In this document: positions 3,992-6,521 of the stretch, in pieces
How the letters are laid out: each line of letters starts with the position of its first letter
Position numbering within the stretch: position 1 is the stretch's first letter
Origin: Roseiflexaceae bacterium
GTDB taxonomy: Bacteria; Chloroflexota; Chloroflexia; Chloroflexales; Roseiflexaceae
Assembly (NCBI GenBank): GCA_947462525.1
Contig: CANHPK010000090.1
Span: 1-6,521 of the forward strand
DNA length: 6,521 nucleotides
Direction of reading: 5' to 3'
Notes under the pieces: model-generated
Told to the model about the DNA's origin: nothing
The model's input: only the letters and a program-made list of their open reading frames with translations
The model's database searches: none
Made by a program: the position numbers and the translations under genes

Positions 3992-6521
3992 TCACGAGCA
4001 TCCAATTATTTGCTGAATGGTAGTTTTGAAAGTGCAACTGGCGGAGTCCCTGACAATTGGACGATGGTCCAGACGCACGTTGACCTGGGCGCGACGGTAT
4101 TGGGTGGTTGTGTTTCTGTAGACACGACTGATTACGCAGCAATTAAAGTTGGAGGTGTTACTCAAGACCTCACCACAGCTCAAGACGCACATAGTTCCTT
4201 CACCACGCAAGTAGTGAATTCCGTGGTTGCAGGTAGTGTGAACCTTGCACCTGCAGCAGGAAGCAATGCGATTATGTTGAACATGGGTGGAGGCAGTATG
4301 AATCCTGGCTTCCACGTGTCGCATGGACCTGCAGTGGTAAGTGATTTGTTCAAAGCTATTGGTGGGCAGATAATCACACTGAATTGGTTTTCAGCAGCGG
4401 GTGGCGATGATTTCGCAGTGTTGGGATATCTGCTCAATACAGATGGTGACGGTGACGGGACACCGCTGGAAGCAGGTGACTGTGTACAGACCGAAATCCT
4501 GGACACATCCGGTTATTTAGTCAATGGTTGGCAATTCGCTTCCGTTACCATACCTGTAACTGGTGAATTTTTTCGATTCGTGTTCGTGAATGGTACGTTT
4601 GACGCGTCGGGTGGTCGCTTTTCAGGAGCAACCTTCTGGATCGACAACATTTCGCAAGGGACTCCGCAGACCGTGACGTTTGAGTTGGGTGCGATTACTG
4701 CGAACTTTTCGCCGGGCAACACGACGGCACCGTTCCAGCTCCCAGGCACATCGTCGTCTGGGATGGCAATTTCGTACACATCGAATACCCCAACAAAGTG
4801 TACGGTGACGACGGGTGGTATGTTGACGGTTGTAGCTGCAGGGACCTGTACAATTACCGCAACGCAAACGGGTGGCGACACTGGTGGCACGTTGTATGCA
4901 TCGTCCCCCAGCGTTACCCAATCGTTCACGATTACGGCTATCGCGGCGACTGCACAGACGATTACCTTTGCAGCGCCAGCAGACCGCTTGAGTACGGCGG
5001 CAGATTTTGATTTGAGCGCGACGGCCTCGTCGGGCATGACCGTTACCTTCACCTCGAGCACGCCGAGCGTTTGTACGGTGACTGGTGTCACTGTGAGCCT
5101 GGTTGCACCGGGTACGTGTACCATTGTTGCTGCACAGGCTGGTGGTGTAAACAGCGGGACAAATTACGCTGTCGCTCCGAATGTGACGCGTTCGTTCTTA
5201 TCGCAGGACACCCAGACGATTACGTTTGGTACACTCAGCGACAAAGATCCGACGGCGGCAGATTTTGCCGTTTCGGCGACCTCTTCAGCGGGATTGACCG
5301 TCACCTACAGCACCACATCGACGGGTGTGTGTAGTGTGACGAGCGGTGGCACGGTGAGCATTCTTGGGCCGGGCACGTGTACGATTAGTGCCGAGCAAAC
5401 CGGCGGTGCGACAGGCGGTGTGTCTTACATAGCCGCGACCGCGGTGACCCAGTCGTTCACGGTGCGTACAGCACAGACAATCACGTTTGCGCCACCCGCA
5501 CCTGTGAATCAGAACGCAGCAAACTTCAGCCTGGCTGCAACGGCCAGCTCGACGCTGCCTGTGACGTTTACCTCGAGCACACCGAGTGTGTGTACGGTAA
5601 CGAGCGCGGGCACGGTGACGATGGTGTCGTTCGGCGCGTGTACGATTACGGCAGCCCAAACGGGTGGTGTCAGTGGTGGTACAAGCTATGCGGCTGCACC
5701 GAGTGTGACGCAGACGTTCACCTCGCGCAGATTGCAGACGATTACCTTTACAGCACTGAGTGACAAAGACCCAACGGCAACGGACTTTGCCGTTTCAGCG
5801 ACGACGGATTCAGGATTGCCCATCACCTACAGCACCACTTCGACGGGTGTGTGTAGCGTCACCAGCGCTGGCACGGTGAGTATCCTCGGTGCAGGCACAT
5901 GTACGATTAGTGCATCTCAAGCCGGCGGTTTGTCAGGCGGCATCACCTATGCTGCGGCGACTGCGGTGTCACAGACGTTCACCGTGCGCACCGGTCAGAT
6001 TGTTACCTTTGCAACGCCGGCAGACCGTGCCGAAGACGCGGCTGACTTCACGTTGGCAGCGACATCGAGTGTGGGTCTGACCGTCAGCTACGTGTCGAAT
6101 TCGACGAGTGTCTGTACGGTGACGAGTGCAGGTGTTGTTTCGATTGTGGGTTTCGGTACCTGTAGCATTACCGCATCGGCCCCAGCGGGCACGGTGGGTG
6201 GAGTGAGTTATGCTGCTGCGCCGAGCGTGACACGGACGTTTGTTATCAAAAAGAAGCAGACGATAACGTTCGCAGCACCCGCAGATCGCCTCTACAACGT
6301 CGCGGATTTCAATCTGACGGTGAGTGCATCTTCGACATTGCCGGTGATCTTGACCTCATCGACACCGAGTGTCTGTACGGTGAGTGGGGTAACAGTCAAT
6401 CTCATTGCTCCCGGTACGTGTACCATTTCGGCAACACAAGCAGGTGGCGTGAGTGGGGGAACAGACTTTGCTGCTGCACCAACAGTGACGCAGTCGTTCA
6501 GTTCCAATGCGGTACCGCAGA
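3872..6521 (+). CDS. Large secreted repeat protein: signal peptide, jelly-roll-like domain and Ig-like repeat array (3' partial)
   Basis: An uninterrupted frame runs from ATG 3872, preceded by GGAGGG, to the right edge: 883 codons with no stop. Residues 1-39 look like a signal peptide. Residues about 45-262 resemble a carbohydrate-binding-type beta-sandwich, opening with NYLLNGSFE and closing with FWIDNIS. Ig-like repeats then start at Q266, 362, 448, 535, 622, 709 and 796, and an eighth begins at Q883. Every complete repeat has two Cys 15-16 residues apart. The repeats are clearly homologous to those of the upstream gene, so the two are tandem paralogues. By analogy the missing C-terminus may hold a Thr/Pro linker and a globular domain, but this is inference. 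Likely role: secreted adhesin or glycan-binding surface protein. The N-terminal domain uses AT-richer codons than the repeats. Transcription probably starts in the AT-rich region upstream. Confidence 0.9.
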   Translation, partial: MTKPNGNVWRSLLSLLLVGVIVFVASPLMSGGKQQKAKAASRASNYLLNGSFESATGGVPDNWTMVQTHVDLGATVLGGCVSVDTTDYAAIKVGGVTQDLTTAQDAHSSFTTQVVNSVVAGSVNLAPAAGSNAIMLNMGGGSMNPGFHVSHGPAVVSDLFKAIGGQIITLNWFSAAGGDDFAVLGYLLNTDGDGDGTPLEAGDCVQTEILDTSGYLVNGWQFASVTIPVTGEFFRFVFVNGTFDASGGRFSGATFWIDNISQGTPQTVTFELGAITANFSPGNTTAPFQLPGTSSSGMAISYTSNTPTKCTVTTGGMLTVVAAGTCTITATQTGGDTGGTLYASSPSVTQSFTITAIAATAQTITFAAPADRLSTAADFDLSATASSGMTVTFTSSTPSVCTVTGVTVSLVAPGTCTIVAAQAGGVNSGTNYAVAPNVTRSFLSQDTQTITFGTLSDKDPTAADFAVSATSSAGLTVTYSTTSTGVCSVTSGGTVSILGPGTCTISAEQTGGATGGVSYIAATAVTQSFTVRTAQTITFAPPAPVNQNAANFSLAATASSTLPVTFTSSTPSVCTVTSAGTVTMVSFGACTITAAQTGGVSGGTSYAAAPSVTQTFTSRRLQTITFTALSDKDPTATDFAVSATTDSGLPITYSTTSTGVCSVTSAGTVSILGAGTCTISASQAGGLSGGITYAAATAVSQTFTVRTGQIVTFATPADRAEDAADFTLAATSSVGLTVSYVSNSTSVCTVTSAGVVSIVGFGTCSITASAPAGTVGGVSYAAAPSVTRTFVIKKKQTITFAAPADRLYNVADFNLTVSASSTLPVILTSSTPSVCTVSGVTVNLIAPGTCTISATQAGGVSGGTDFAAAPTVTQSFSSNAVPQ
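4004..4657 (+). other. N-terminal jelly-roll-like (carbohydrate-binding-type) domain of gene 2
   Basis: Residues about 45-262 open with L-L-N-G-S-F-E and G-V-P-D-N-W63, and close with F-W-I-D-N-I-S (255-261). This start and end pattern is typical of galactose-binding-like and CBM4/9-like beta-sandwich domains of secreted bacterial proteins. In the middle D191, D193 and D195 form a DGDGDG loop that could bind calcium. Cysteines C80 and C204 could pair. I cannot name the exact family; ligand binding (glycan or surface polymer) is inferred. Confidence 0.55.
4667..6521 (+). repeat. Tandem array of Ig-like repeats in gene 2 (runs off the window)
   Basis: Repeat starts lie at 4667, 4955, 5213, 5474, 5735, 5996 and 6257, with an eighth starting at 6518. 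The first step is 288 bp because of an extra linker (TITAIAATA), the second 258, and the rest exactly 261. Cys pairs are C310/326, 401/416, 487/503, 574/590, 661/677, 748/764 and 835/850. The A/B alternation of gene 1 recurs: DKDPTA repeats at 5213 and 5735, and a PVNQNAA repeat at 5474. The first repeat is the most divergent. Repeats 522 bp apart are nearly identical in places, for example 5301-5334 and 5823-5856 with one mismatch. Confidence 0.85.

Noticed and set aside
4513..5124. Minus-strand open frame of about 203 codons opposite gene 2
   Set aside because: It is the antisense shadow of the gene 2 frame; the plus-strand frame has a ribosome site, signal peptide and recognisable repeats.

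Overview
The window holds two very large, same-strand genes for secreted modular surface proteins, separated by about 480 bases of non-coding DNA. Both are incomplete: the first is already open at the left edge and ends at 3392; the second starts at 3872 and is still open at the right edge. Each contains a long array of about 87-residue immunoglobulin-like (Ig-like) beta-sandwich repeats (261 bp each), eight complete ones plus the edge-divergent ninth in gene 1, and seven plus the start of an eighth in gene 2. The repeats are Thr/Ser-rich, begin with a QTITF-like strand, and each has exactly two cysteines about 16 residues apart.

Layout: 1-2465, Ig-like repeat array of gene 1; 2475-2546, Thr/Pro-rich linker; 2556-3347, a seven-repeat RCC1/BLIP-II-like beta-propeller; 3348-3392, short Thr/Pro tail and stop. 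3393-3630, intergenic DNA with a strong rho-independent terminator (3455-3495), a second imperfect hairpin and a 12-bp direct repeat. 3631-3800, a very AT-rich tract (36 G/C in 170 bases) likely to hold the promoter of gene 2. 3863-3868, Shine-Dalgarno sequence. 3872-6521, gene 2: signal peptide, N-terminal jelly-roll-like domain, then the Ig-like repeats running off the window.

The organism is a bacterium with moderately high GC in its coding DNA. Secreted proteins with TPTxTPT linkers joined to Ig-like and RCC1-type modules are frequent in Chloroflexota, so a filamentous Chloroflexota member is my best guess, but this is weak evidence. No housekeeping, RNA or mobile-element gene is present to place it better.

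The two genes look like tandem paralogues: their repeats are alike in protein and in part at DNA level, and both arrays show the same alternation of two repeat types, giving a 522-bp higher-order unit. The most plausible role is a long, disulfide-stapled extracellular stalk presenting a globular domain (propeller at the C-terminus of gene 1, jelly-roll at the N-terminus of gene 2) for adhesion or ligand binding. The function is inference; no catalytic domain is visible. I see no defence system, CRISPR array, tRNA or rRNA.
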